Positions 1-10,190 of a DNA stretch of 64,000 nucleotides are shown here, piece by piece; the stretch's first letter is position 1; each line of letters starts with the position of its first letter. The position numbers and the translations under genes are program-made. Under the pieces are notes generated by a model. The model was given only the letters and a program-made list of their open reading frames with translations, made no database searches and had not been told where the DNA came from. The stretch comes from Nephrocerus scutellatus (lineage: Eukaryota > Arthropoda > Insecta > Diptera > Pipunculidae), in contig OX352761.1 of assembly GCA_947095585.1 (NCBI GenBank), positions 25,263,777 through 25,327,776 of the forward strand, given 5' to 3'.

Positions 1-1015
1 GGTGGTGGATAGGAGATCATTAATGAAAATCAGAAAGAGTGTCGGAGATAAAACAGAGCCTTGAGGTACACCGGCGTTTATGCGGTGAACATTGGATTTG
101 AATCCGTCCAATACGACCTGGATTGAACGGTCAGAAGGGTCCAATTGAGCAGGGTGTTATTAATTCCATAAGCATTCACTTTCGACAAAAGAGCTTGATG
201 CCAGACTCTGTCAAATGCCTTGGAAATATCGAGTGCAACAACTTTACTTTCACCAAATTTGTGAATAGACTGGTTCCACTTTTCAGTGAGATAAGCCATC
301 AGGTCACCTGTAGAACGTTGACTACGAAAGCCATACTGCTGGTCACTAAGGATTTCACGTGATTCAAGGTATTGCATAAGCTTACGATTGATCAGGGTTT
401 CCATGACCTTGGAGAGTGTAGATGTTAGTGCAATGGGTCGGTACGAGGAAAGGGATGACGTTTCGCCTTTTTTAGGAACAGGCTGGATAAAGGCTGTTTT
501 CCAATTCCTTGGGACGACTCCAGATGAATAAGGGAAATGGAAAAGTCTGCGAAGTGGTAATGCCAACGTTGAAGAACAACTCTTCAAAACTATAGCGGGA
601 ATGCCATCAGGCCCAGCAGATTTATGAATGTTGAGGTCATTTAATACTCTTGCCCCTTGACGAGTACTGAAGTAAATCTGTCCCATAGAGGATTCAACTC
701 TTACAAGTACAGGCGGCGACAACGTGCTATCTGGCAGCGTAGAGCTAGCTGCGAAATGTGAAGCAAGCAGATTGGCCTTGTCTTTTGAGCTGACAGTTGG
801 AATGTCATTGTGAATGAGCGTTGGAATTGAAGACGAGGCAGTATTTTTAATTCGTTTCACGAATGACCAAAAATTTTTACTTCCTTTGGGACATTGAAGT
901 ATTTTTTGTCTCAGTTTTTGGTCATAGTCGAATTTGGCGCGTTTAAGGAAGGCATTGCAATCATTTCTGACTCGTCTAAATTTGCGCTGACTTAAATGGC
1001 ATGGAGCTCCGGCTG
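1..1015 (-). pseudogene. Jockey-1 LINE reverse transcriptase, copy 1 (runs off window start)
   Basis: This is a Jockey-like LINE polyprotein fragment read leftwards. Coding similarity to the other Jockey-1 copies starts near 1,015 with a basic linker (CHLSQRKFRR...PKGSKNFWSFVKRIKN) and passes into the RT fingers (KSAGPDGIPAIVLK, PKKGETSSLSSYRPIALTS) and palm (VALDISKAFDRVWH, which carries the first catalytic Asp). A small deletion near 130-145 removes part of the SYLLDRS segment and shifts frame. The reading then resumes as DRSIQVVLDGFKS and GVPQGS and runs off the window, so the FADD box is not visible. It abuts LOA-A sequence at about 1,016. The family would prime cDNA synthesis from nicked chromosomal DNA; this copy is dead. 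The RT call is certain; the clade name rests on motif style. Confidence 0.85.
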
Positions 1016-1545
1016 GAAAACCGTAGGATTCATACCCATTGATATCGAGACTTTGGTGCTGGGTCCGAAAACATGTCTCCTTTAAGTCATGAACTTTCAG
1101 ATATCCTCGCGTATGTGATAATAGGTCTCACCATCAAAGTATACAACCAATTTATCATTTTCGGATTTAGACCCAAAGTTCTGCTGACCCACAAGGCCAT
1201 AATAGCACGTTAAATGGTGGACTTGATATGAGAATTCATGTTTAGCCGCTTATGAAGGATAACGCCGAGATATTTAACATCACTGGAATAATCTAACGTG
1301 TTGCCTTTGATGATGATAGGTCCCATATCGGACAGTCTTCTTTTCGTGAAAGGTACTAGAACGGTTTTGCAAGGATTTATGGGAAGCTCTTCTCTGTTGC
1401 ACCATTCTAAGACGTGACGTAACGTACCTTGCACGACACTTGTAATGGTCGTGTTGAGCTTACCGCTAATTAAAATCACCAAGTCATCGTCATAGCCAAC
1501 AGCGATGTAGCATTGGACCTTATGATATTTACAGAAGGCAAGTAG
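1016..1545 (-). pseudogene. LOA-A type LINE RT fragment
   Basis: This is a minus-strand RT relic closely matching the longer plus-strand copy at 17,384-19,824. The frame at 1,210-1,482 carries the thumb region (VLEWCNREELPINPCKTVLVPFTKRRLSDMGPIIIKG, VKYLGVILHKRLN). Just upstream near 1,490 the catalytic box reads GYDDDLVILISG, where the usual form is YADD, so Ala has become Asp. Downstream the frame degenerates, with RPIITYA still recognisable near 1,115, and then it joins Jockey-1. At about 1,545-1,565 it meets a plus-strand LOA-B fragment, which makes an inverted junction between two LINE families. It is non-functional because it is short and frameshifted. Confidence 0.75.
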
Positions 1546-1564
1546 CTGCTATTCTCCTTAATTC

Positions 1565-2325
1565 TATCTCCCAGTGGACTAGAAATGAAATCAGTCACTC
1601 CTCTATCCTGAATTAAGTCAGGATCCCAGACAACATAGACTACACCATTCTGCAACACCATTTCAACAAAAAGTTTCAGGTCACCTTCCCCTCCAGATCA
1701 TTTCGGGTCGAAGACGCTTTATTGGAATACATTGATTTTTACATAGACGGGTTAAAAACTGATGATGGAGTTTTCGGTGGTATTTCTCATAAAAGCTAAA
1801 TCTTAGCCTCTTTTTACCTCTTCCAAATCACTGTAGTGTTTTCCAGTCTCAAATCATGGCGATCCGTGGAGCCTTGTCTTGGCTGAAGAGAAACGTCACG
1901 CTAAGGATATCCGTATATTCTCGGATAGCCAAGCTGCACTGAAATCCCTGGAATCAGTCTCTATAAATTCAATTCTAGCCCTTAACTGCCGATTATCTCT
2001 CATGGAGATGGCGGATCAGTTCAATATCCAGCTGTGTTGGGTAACGGTACAACTTGCATAGCTACAGAGCAGATCTGGCCCAAGCTGGATCCGAAACGCT
2101 CCAAGTGTTTGACCTCACAAAAAAGATCGCACATCTGTGCTATTGTAGGTGTCATCACTGGACACTGCAGCAAGACTTGGAGTCTTCTCGAACGACTACT
2201 GCAGAAGACGCATGGATGAGGTGGAGGATGAGAACATCGTCCATCTTCTCTGTACTTGTCTAACCCTCTCCCAATAACATAAACGAGCAATGCCCATCTT
2301 CGGCGAGTCAAATTCGCCTACGACC
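1565..2325 (+). pseudogene. LOA-B LINE: RNase H domain and C-terminal Cys/His region, 5' piece
   Basis: The sequence matches LOA-B copies at 43,917-46,162 and 39,600-40,735. Near 1,735 the reading FYIDGLKTDDGVFGG matches the start of an RNase H domain (first Asp). It continues as HCSVFQSQIMAIRGALSWLKRNV and, after a frameshift, as DIRIFSDSQAALKSLESVS (second acidic motif) and MADQFNIQLCWV. From 2,050 the C-terminal region RADLAQAGSETLQVFDL and a degraded Cys/His-rich tail are readable. RNase H would degrade the RNA strand of the hybrid during retrotransposition. Several frameshifts and stops make this a pseudogene. The element is interrupted at about 2,325 by Jockey-1 copy 2 and resumes at 3,859. 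Confidence 0.75.
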
Positions 2326-3820
2326 GAAAATTAATAATGACATTCCAGTTGTCAGCTCTATAGACAAAGCCAATCTGTTTGCTGCGCATTTCGCAGCTAA
2401 CTCTACGCTTCCAGATTGTGCATTGCCGCCTCCTGCACCTCAGAGTATTGAACACTCTACGGGGCAGATATTTATTCGTACTCGTGCAGTTGCTAGAGTT
2501 TTAAATGATCTCAACACACACAAATCCGCTGGGCCAGATGGTATTTCTCCATTAGTTCTGAAGAGGTGTTCTTCCAAGCTGGCATTACCATTGCGTAAGC
2601 TTTTCCATCTATCCTATTCTTCTGGACTTTTCCCGAGTAGTTGGAAAACAGCATTTGTCCAGCCCATGCCCAAAAAAGGCGAGCCGTCGTCTCCTTCTTC
2701 GTACCGACCCATAGCACTTACATCAATTATTTCCAAGGTCATGGAAACGCTGATCAATTATCAGCTTAAGAAATATCTTGAAACCAACGAAATCCTTAGT
2801 ATGGATTTCGTGGGCAACGTTCTACTGGTGGTTTGATGGTATATCTCACCGAACAGTGGAACCGATCTTTGCATCATTTTGGAGAAAGCAAAGCTGTTGC
2901 ACTCGATATTTCAAAGGCATTTGACAGAGTTTGGCATCAAGCTCTTTTGTCTAAAATGCGTGCTTATGGTGTTGATGATAAACTGCTTCATTGAAAATTA
3001 GAAGCTATATTTTGGACCGCTCAATTCAAGTTGTTTTGGACGGTTTCAAGTCTGAAATACACCACTTAAATGCTGGCGTTCCCCAGGGCTCTGTTCTGAC
3101 CCCGACACTCTTTCTCATTTTTATTAATGATCTCTTATCTGTGACTTCTAATCCACTTCACTCTTTCGCTGACGACAGCACTCTCAGCTTCTCATATAAG
3201 ATTGACTTCTCATGTCGAACTCAAAAAACTACATATGCTTAGCACATTAAATTCTGACCTAGACAGCATAATACAATGGGGAGAAAACAATCGAGTAGAA
3301 TTTACCGCTTCCAAAACCCAATGCTGTCTCCTGTCGTCTAAGCGAATCCTAAATCCCATGCCATTATCAATGAATGGCACTCGAAGAAACTGAAAATCTC
3401 GCAATTCTCGGTATGTGCGTTAACGACAAGCTTCGTTGGAATGACCACATATTTACCGTCGCCAAAAATGCTGCGAAATATTTAGATTTTCTCAAGAGAT
3501 TTGCTCAAGAGAAATAGCCAGATGCATGCCACCTCTCCTTGAATTCAACCGCAATACTCGTGGCGTTCTAAATGCTCATCAGTTTACCCTCAAGCCCATC
3601 TTCGGACGTACAGTTAAATTCAGGGATTCGTTCTTCAGGCGTACAACACGTATGTGGAATGCTCTGCCAAGCTCTGTCTTCCCACATCACTATGATCCAC
3701 TGGCAGTCAAAACACAAGCTCATAGACATCTCCTCTTTTCTCCTCCTCTTCCTTAACGCCCACGATGTGCCAAGCATATATCTGAGCATTATAAGGGTGC
3801 GAACCCCTTGAAGCGTGCGC

Positions 3821-3858
<38 letters not shown>
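2326..3858 (+). pseudogene. Jockey-1 LINE copy 2: RT through poly(A) 3' end, nested in LOA-B
   Basis: This is the most complete Jockey-1 copy. It begins mid-protein (NNDIPVVSSIDKANLF), so it is 5'-truncated. It carries RT fingers (2,423-2,836), the first catalytic Asp in VALDISKAFDRVWH (about 2,905), GVPQGSVLTPT (about 3,085) and the catalytic FADDS at 3,165-3,179. The thumb follows (TLNSDLDSIIQWGENNRVEFTASKTQC) and then the C-terminal end (CMPPLLEFNRNTRGVLNAHQFTLKP, ending near 3,756). Breaks are a frameshift near 2,820, a stop near 2,993, a shift near 3,200 and a deletion near 3,505 that removes the CKKYFSPSDL region. The 3' UTR ends in a roughly 30-nt A run (3,829-3,858), which fixes the family's 3' end. 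LOA-B sequence on both sides shows it inserted there. Confidence 0.88.
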
Positions 3859-3861
<3 letters not shown>

Positions 3862-4052
3862 ACACATGGGAGCTTTCTTCCACAACGACACTAATGATCT
3901 CATGAAGATTGACATTGGTAGTCTCCTACGCTTCATACTAAGCTCTAATTGGTTCATAGAGTAGGTGGATGGAATTTTTCCTGATCCGTGTGGTATCACA
4001 ATGGGCCATTACTGGTCTGAGTGTGTCGGTTTCACTGACATTAACCTAACGA
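3859..4052 (+). pseudogene. LOA-B LINE, 3' piece (C terminus and 3' UTR)
   Basis: Immediately after the Jockey-1 A tail the reading is GAFFHNDTNDLMKIDIGSLLRFI..NWF, ending in a stop. It matches the C terminus of LOA-B at 45,980-46,060. The following 3' UTR shares the GTGGTATCACAATGG and GTGTCGG motifs with the LOA-B ends near 39,600-39,690 and 46,080-46,160. This is the downstream half of the element interrupted at 2,325. No target-site duplication is evident at the two Jockey junctions. Confidence 0.7.
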
Positions 4053-5792
4053 TATGGAATTCTTGTAAGAAAGGTGCGCGTGCACCCGCCTAATTCTCAA
4101 TTCACCTATTCCAAGGGTGCAACCTGACGCTATTCATATAACAATTATTTGGACTGCTTGCCAAGCCGCAACGTGCTATATGTTTTCATCCTGTAAATAA
4201 GCAGCAATTCTTTTCCGCCGACGGATCTTTCGGAGATATCAATTCTTTAGACATCCAAACGTTTTTTTATGTTTCCAAAAAAATTCTCGGCTTAAAACTA
4301 TTTGCTGTACCTGTTGGCCTGTCGGATTATAATGGTACATTAATGCCACGCATCAGGTACATTACACATAAGATGGCTCCGATGATGTTTAAAAGTTCTG
4401 ATACGCCCTACTTGCAACTTGCGAGAGTTTTCTCAAAGTACGAGTAATATCACAAATTTTTATTCAAAGTTAACGAAAGTTTAGCTGGTTACTGATGATG
4501 ATGTTAAACTTTGGCAAACTTGAATTGGTAGTTAAACGAGTGCTGTAATGTACTGCGCCAAAGGGTAACGGACGAGCAGCAGCATGAGGCGGCAGACATC
4601 CAACAGCCAACTATTTTCATCCAATTAACCGAAAATTACCATCTTAAAAGCAAACGAATTAAAAGAACTGGGTCATCCCCGTCGACGGGTAAACATTCCG
4701 ACAACGAAAGTTTTTTTTTTTTGTTGTTGCATATTTTGAAGTCCTTTCAATACAATGGTTACTATAAGGGTTTCTTCACCTGCTGCATACCTTTGGACTA
4801 GCTCAGTGAATTATACTGCAGGACGATTTCACAAGTATGTACATAGCTCAGTAAGTACAAAAGTTTTATGCTCGATGGAAATTCCTAAAGAAAGTAATAT
4901 ATTTACCATTATTAGAGGAAGCAGAGAGGAAGGATATCCAAAGAGTAAATAAGCTTCACAATTATCTGGGTTGAGTTTATATCACAATTTGTTAAATGGT
5001 TTCTTCTTGGTATGAACTGGCTGCAATGCAAATCATTTAGAAAGTCAACACGAGTACTGCTGTCAAGAATCACAAAGTGCATCATGCTGCCGATGAGTCT
5101 CAAATGTAGCTATAAATTCCAGGTGTTCTTCCTAGTTCCCAAAAGGATAAAAAAAAAACTTTAAACGAACTTCTTTTTGAACACTTTCTTGCATTTCTAC
5201 GTATATCTTTGTCAGGACATTTTTGTTAATTTGTAGTGACTCTCTCGTTTCGATTTGTGATGTTTCCATTTTTGTGTGAATTGTCGTAGTCTTCTGTATC
5301 ACAGCACTCTTACAAATTGAGACGTCTCACTTCTTGGTTAAATTGAAACATCAGTGCCAAGGACTCACAACAACTCTGAGGGAACAATTTCGTATGAAAT
5401 TCTTGATGGACTGATTGGCTGCATTTTCGGTTGACTGCTAACAAGCAGGCAAGGAGAAAGAGTTTTTTTTTTTGGCAGGATAATTGCAGCGAAAAGAGAA
5501 ACTTGAATGAATTGATGTTGAAAGCCTCTCGGTGCGGAAAATATTCCAACCATTAGTGCTTTGGCAATTAGACATACGTATATCTTATGTCAAATGTCAA
5601 TCAATCCTTTACCAATATGATATAGGTAGTATATAGGTCAATTTGGACTGCCTTCCGAATCAAAAAAAAAGACTAAAAGGAATCCTAATAAAGACAAATT
5701 TCACATTTAAGTGCGTACTGCAAAAAGGGTTTCGGGCTGGAATTTTTCACCTTTTTTAAGTTGGAATCTTTATTTATTTAAATCACTTCTAA
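4053..5792. other. No recognisable gene
   Basis: The stretch is AT-rich and has only short, low-quality frames (at most about 80 codons) on either strand. I see no RT, transposase or host-protein motif, and no long repeat shared with the rest of the window. Confidence 0.5.
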
Positions 5793-5937
5793 GGGCCGGT
5801 TTTTCAGTGCTAAGTTAACTCTAATAGAAATAGAAATAACCTCTTCGCATTCTATTGCGGCATTTGTCAAACAGATTTTTTCATTTAATCCAGAGTTAAT
5901 TCATCAAATTTGTTGGGTTAACTCGGAGTTAACTCAA
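5793..5937. repeat. Possible MITE end with AGTTAACTC repeats
   Basis: It begins with GGGCCGGTTTTTCAGTG followed by TAAGTTAACTC. It ends near 5,936 with GGGTTAACTCGGAGTTAACTC. The paired GTTAACTC motifs suggest a small non-autonomous DNA element or one of its ends. I cannot define a target-site duplication. Confidence 0.35.
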
Positions 5938-6188
5938 TCTATACTAATATTATAAAGAGGTAATGTTGGTTTGTGTTTAGGACGTAATCTTCGAAACTTC
6001 TGGGCCGATTCAAAAAATTCTTTCACCAGTAATTAGAATGGACTTTTTAGTGTGAACATAGGCTATATATTATCCCGTTTAAATAAAAGGGCCTTTGGCG
6101 GAGACCAATTTAGTAACTAAATAACTAAAGCATCATAATGACTGTGTGCCATGTGCTGCGCTGCTTTGTACGTACTAGTTAATCTATA
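5938..6188 (+). mobile_element. Helitron-like 5' end fragment
   Basis: It starts with TCTATACTAATATTATAAAG directly after an A, as Helitron 5' ends do (5'-TC, insertion between A and T). The text that follows (GTAATCTTCGAAACTTCTGG, then GGCTATATATTATCCCG) is a style common in insect Helitron-derived repeats. No Rep/helicase coding sequence and no 3' CTRR hairpin end are visible. The fragment stops where a different inverted-repeat element begins. Confidence 0.5.
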
Positions 6189-6436
6189 AGCCGTATTAAT
6201 AAAAAAAAATCACTATCCACTCGTTAACACACGTGTTAGCTATCACACGAATAGAGAACTTGTCCATTTGATAACTTTTCTTATTAACAAATATATTATT
6301 TGTCTATGTCAGCAATCCGCTTCACTTCACTTCACCGAATTGTACAAAAATTCGAGTAAATCTCTAATATTTCAGCAGCTGACACTGAAATAAGCTTTAA
6401 AAAAAAATTTTGATACATTTTGATGATATTTTAATA

Positions 6437-7738
6437 TAGGGTGTCCGCCGGGAAGGTAAACTACTTTGTTTGTTTATAATTTTTGATTAAATGAAAGAGA
6501 ATAGATCTTATATTGATAAATGTTTTATTTTATGTCGGCAATTATGTATGGAATACAATATCAGATAAATGTCCGCCACTGTTATCCTCACAAATGCGAG
6601 CCCTTTTGAGCACACTTTTCATTACATTCTCACACATTTCACGCGGTATTTCATTAATTACATCACGAATATTTTGTTTGAGTTGCTCAAGCGTTTCTGG
6701 TTTGTTTGCATAAGCCTTGCTTTTCAGATATCCCCACAAAAAGAAGTCCGGAGCAGTCAAATCAGGCGACCGTGGAAGCCAATCAACATCACCATTTCTG
6801 GAAATAACTTGTTGTGGAAAGAGGTCTCGCAGCTATTCCATTGTAATCCTGGCTGTATGCGATGTGGCACCGTCTTGTTGATACCACATGTTAATCAAGC
6901 CCAAAGCATGCAGTTGTGGCGTTAAAAAGTGTTCAATCATATCACGATATCGCTCCCCATTCACAGTTACCGTTACGCCGTTTTCATTTTCAAAGAAGTA
7001 AGGTCCAATGATTCCTCCTGACCAAATTGCACACCAGACTGTCACTTTTAATGGATGTAAAGGTGACTGATAAATAATTTGAGGGTTTTCCATTGCCCAG
7101 AACCGACTATTCTGTTTATTCACATATCCATTCAAATGAAAATGTGCCTCGTCACACATTATGATTTTTTCATGAAAATCGGGGTTGTCATGGGCGAGCT
7201 GTAACATCCTATTGGCATATGTACGGCGGCGTAAATGGTCTTGTGGAAGAAGCTCTTGTGTCAACTGAATCTTAAATGGAAACAAATGCAAATCCTTGTG
7301 CAAAATTGTGGCCAAACTTGTTCTTTGAAGACCAAGCTCATGAGCACGGCGTCGAATTGAGGTTGATGGATTGTTTTGAACACTTTCTTGAGCAGCAGTA
7401 ATGTTTTCAGCCGATCTTGCAGTACGTTGTGGCCCATGCTTGGGCCTATCACCTACAGACCCTCTTTCTTCGAAATCATTCACTACACGATAAATAGTGC
7501 GTTTTGTTGGCACGTTGTTTCTCCCGAAAATTTCACGTAACTTTCTCATCGTCACAGTAATCGATGATTGATTTTGATAAAATGTTTTAACGATTAAAAC
7601 ACGTTGGCTTATCGAATATTTTTCCATAATAAATTTGCCACGTGTATACTTCACGACTGCCATATATGAACTGTCAAAACTAATATCTACCAAAATGACG
7701 GCAAAACAAAGTAGTATACCTTCCCGGCGGACACCCTG
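6437..7738 (-). mobile_element. Tc1/mariner element 1, 1,302 bp with TIRs and TA duplication
   Basis: The left end is TAGGGTGTCCGCCGGGAAGG (6,437) and the right end is the inverse of CAGGGTGTCCGCCGGGAAGG (ending 7,738). The TIRs extend about 35 bp with few mismatches. TA dinucleotides at 6,435-6,436 and 7,739-7,740 are the expected target-site duplication. The element holds one minus-strand transposase frame. It is inserted inside a CCGTATTAATAA-ended TIR element. Confidence 0.9.
6542..7627 (-). pseudogene. Tc1/mariner transposase with a single in-frame stop
   Basis: This is a DDE/D transposase for cut-and-paste movement at TA sites. I chose the ATG at 7,627 (MEKYSISQR), the start that matches the two other transposases in this window; an upstream in-frame ATG at 7,693 lies inside the TIR area. 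The frame is about 361 codons, the normal size. It has an N-terminal paired helix-turn-helix region (residues about 1-120) with DRPKHGPQRT as the AT-hook-like linker. The catalytic residues follow in MCDEAHF (first Asp), QQDGATSHTA (second) and PRSPDLTAPDFF (third), with 36 residues between the second and third. The only lesion seen is a TAG after ITME (about 6,833), where copies would carry a sense codon; no frameshift is seen. The subfamily is not assigned. Confidence 0.88.
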
Positions 7739-7923
7739 TATTTAGACCGATTTTTGTCATGACAACGAACTCAATATGAAATGTACGTTAAAAACTTATC
7801 CGCTCCTTCGGTGAGTTAAGCTATCCGCTCGTTGTTAAAGCTAACACACATTTGTTAATGAAAATTACCAGTTAACAGATGTTTAGTGCTAACACACTGC
7901 TATTCAGTGTTTATTAATACGGG

Positions 7924-8037
7924 GGTATATGTATAAAAATGAATGTCTGTTGGTTTGTAATACGACACTAAAACTCAAAAACTTTCACAGAATATGCTTC
8001 TTATATAAATCTCTGTAAATCAAATAGTGCGAATACG
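7924..8037. repeat. Helitron-like fragment between the TIR element and RTE-A
   Basis: The text GTATAAAAATGAATGTCTGT and TTGGTTTGTAATACGACAC is typical of fly Helitron-derived repeats and may be the continuation of the fragment at 5,938-6,188. It is short and has no defined ends, so the assignment is weak. Confidence 0.3.
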
Positions 8038-8944
8038 ATGATGTTAATGAGTTCTTCCGGAACACCATAGCTAGACAGAATCTGCCACATCATGTTTCGG
8101 CCCACGCTATCAAAAGCGCATTTAAAATCTACTAAAACCATATACAGAGGAGAGCGATACTCAACTGACTGTTCAATGATTATACGCAGGGTGTTAATTT
8201 GATCAGTACAATAACGGTTTGGGCGAAATCCTGCTTGTCCATTTCACAAAATTGGCTCTAGCGCATTCCGTAAGCGCCTAGCTATTATAGAGAAGATCAC
8301 TTTGTTTATGGTGTTTAGCAGGGTAATTCCTCTCCAGTTTTCGCAATTGCTCAAATCAACTTTCTTGGGGAGTTTGACTATTAAGCCTTTTTTTAATGAC
8401 GATGGAATGGTTTCAGATTCCCAGATACCTTGATATATCGTATGCAATTTTCGCGTAGTTAACTCGACGTCGGCTTTCAGGAGTTCTGCGTAGATGTTGT
8501 AATTGCCTACTGCTTTACCTGATTGCAGTAAAAGAATTGTTGTCCTTATCTCATACAACGAAGGAGTGGCGACGCTGATGTTAAGTAGCCTATTAGGGTG
8601 CATATGTGGGTTAATGGACGTGCCTGGCGAAGTACAATTCAAAACATTCTTAAAATGTTCTGTCCAGCGGGTTAATTGTTGTTCCTCCATAAGGATCAAA
8701 GAGCCGCCTATTGTCTTAACAGGGTAGTTGATGTGGCGTTTCTTGTTGGTGAGCTTACGAGCGAGTTGGTAGACTGTGCTATATTGTCTGCTATCAGCGG
8801 CTTGCTGTGTTTGTGTTGCGATGTCGCTTAGCCATGTTCGTTTGTCGTTCCTAGCTGAATAGCTAACTTGCCAATCCAGATCCGCGCAAATGCGCTTCGC
8901 ACGACACCCGAGGCCGCGTTTAACTCTACTTTGATTCGCGGTAG
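8038..8944 (-). pseudogene. RTE-A LINE RT fragment, 3'-truncated
   Basis: Read leftwards, this matches the longer RTE-A copy at 25,700-28,403. It includes the linker (ARNDKRTWLSDIATQTQQAADSRQYSTVYQL), the pre-RT region ILMEEQQLTRWTEHFKNVLNC, RT fingers (GLIVKLPKKVDLSNCENWRGITLLNTINKVI) and RPNR.CTDQINTLRIII (about 8,220). The palm start VDF..AFDSVGRN follows (about 8,120). It stops near 8,038 before the YADD box. Frameshifts lie near 8,245 and 8,870. At 8,944 it joins RTE-B sequence in the same direction, making a hybrid element. Confidence 0.8.
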
Positions 8945-10190
8945 CGATCTCATCTTTACTGGGAGTTGAGGTGCGAATTCGGGAAATTGTTGCTTCCGGC
9001 AGCTCCGTTTGATTGGTTGCATATCGTTGGCGAATACACGGTTAAGGACCGTAGAGAAATGCTCCCTCCATCGCTTGAGCTGATCCTCATCTGAAACCAG
9101 TACGGCACCATCTAGGCCTTTCAGCCGGATGTTGGCTAGAGCGGTGACCACCTGTCAGCTCTTTGGTGATTCTGTAAACGGTTTTGCTATCGCACCTGCT
9201 CGCTGCTTCCTCTGCTTCTGAGGCCAGGTTGTTAATATAATTACGTTTGTCACGTCTTACACTACGCTGCACTTCTCTTATTTTGCTTCTTTATCCCGTC
9301 GATTTTATACCCAGGCATTCGGATGATATTGCGGATTCTTTGAACTGATGTAACTGGACAGTAGCTACCATAAGGTGATGATCCCGTACAATACCCATGT
9401 CAGCTCCTCGTCTGTTTCGGACATCTAAAAGACAGCTCCTAAAACGTCTGCTAATCGCCACATGGTCGATTTGGTTGGATGATGTTTGCCTGTCAGTTGA
9501 CACCCAGCTGACTTTGTGGCAGGTCTTATGCTCAAACATGGCGCGTCCTATGACAAGGTGGTTGGTGTTGGAGAAATCAACAAATCTTTCACCATTATCA
9601 TTTCGTTCGTCGAAGCCGTGCTCCCCAATCACAAGTCAGAGTTCTTCATTGTCGTTGCCTAACTTGTCATTCAAGTCCCCCATTACGATGACGATATCTC
9701 CGTTCGGCGTTGCGTTGAATACAGCGTTTAGCTGATTGTAGAAGTTGTCCTTTTCATCCTCAGTCGAGGGATTCATTGGGGCGTAACACTGTATGATCAT
9801 GACCCGCCGTACTCTAGTCAGAAGTCTAGCCGAGAAGATCCTATCACCATGTGGGTGCCAGGAAATTAGGCCTCTGCATGCGTTTGGCGTTAACAGCAGA
9901 GCAACCCCAGATTCGTGGGGACTGCTGGAGGGTTTGCCGGAGTAGAGTAGCACAGTGTTACACGTTGGGGACTAGTACTCTCCCGCGTTGAACCATCTTA
10001 CTTCACTCATTCCAACTATGTCCAAATTATATCGAAAAAACTCACGTTCCAGTTGAAGAAGTCTGGCATTTTTAGGCCCTTCACTCCCTGAGTCAAGGTG
10101 CGGCCTCCCATTCCAGAAACCAATCTTAGTCCGGGTACAATAGCCAAAAGTCGTCATTATTCGATCATTGCTTATTCGAGGCGTTGTGTC
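8945..10190 (-). pseudogene. RTE-B LINE: apurinic-type endonuclease domain and linker
   Basis: Read leftwards from an ATG at 10,157, one frame carries an endonuclease-like domain: KIGFWNGRPHL (usually a TWN...R form), YNLDIVGMSEVRW (active-site Glu), YAPMNPSTEDEKD, VIVMGDLNDKLG, SSNQIDHVAIS and RDHHLMVATV (usually SDHH). Three stops interrupt this single frame, after AGEY (9,972), NEEL (9,636) and KSTG (9,291). A deletion then removes most of the endonuclease-RT linker. Frame shifts near 9,130 into a region with DEDQLKRWREHFSTVLNR. The enzyme would nick the target DNA for priming. Family B differs from A throughout, yet the two are fused in one orientation at about 8,945. Confidence 0.8.

Larger units (their letters stand above)
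6189..7923. mobile_element. TIR element split by the mariner insertion
   Basis: The left edge reads CCGTATTAATAAA (from about 6,189). The right edge at about 7,910-7,923 is its inverse, TTTATTAATACGG. Inside each end lie further inverted matches built on GTTAACAC and GTTAGC words. Once the 1,302-bp mariner at 6,437-7,738 is removed, the host element would be about 430 bp, so it is probably a MITE. The target-site duplication is unclear. Confidence 0.4.

Noticed and set aside
3568..3999. 143-codon minus-strand frame with a poly-Phe run
   Set aside because: The Phe run is the translated A tail of Jockey-1 copy 2, and the rest is antisense to its C terminus.
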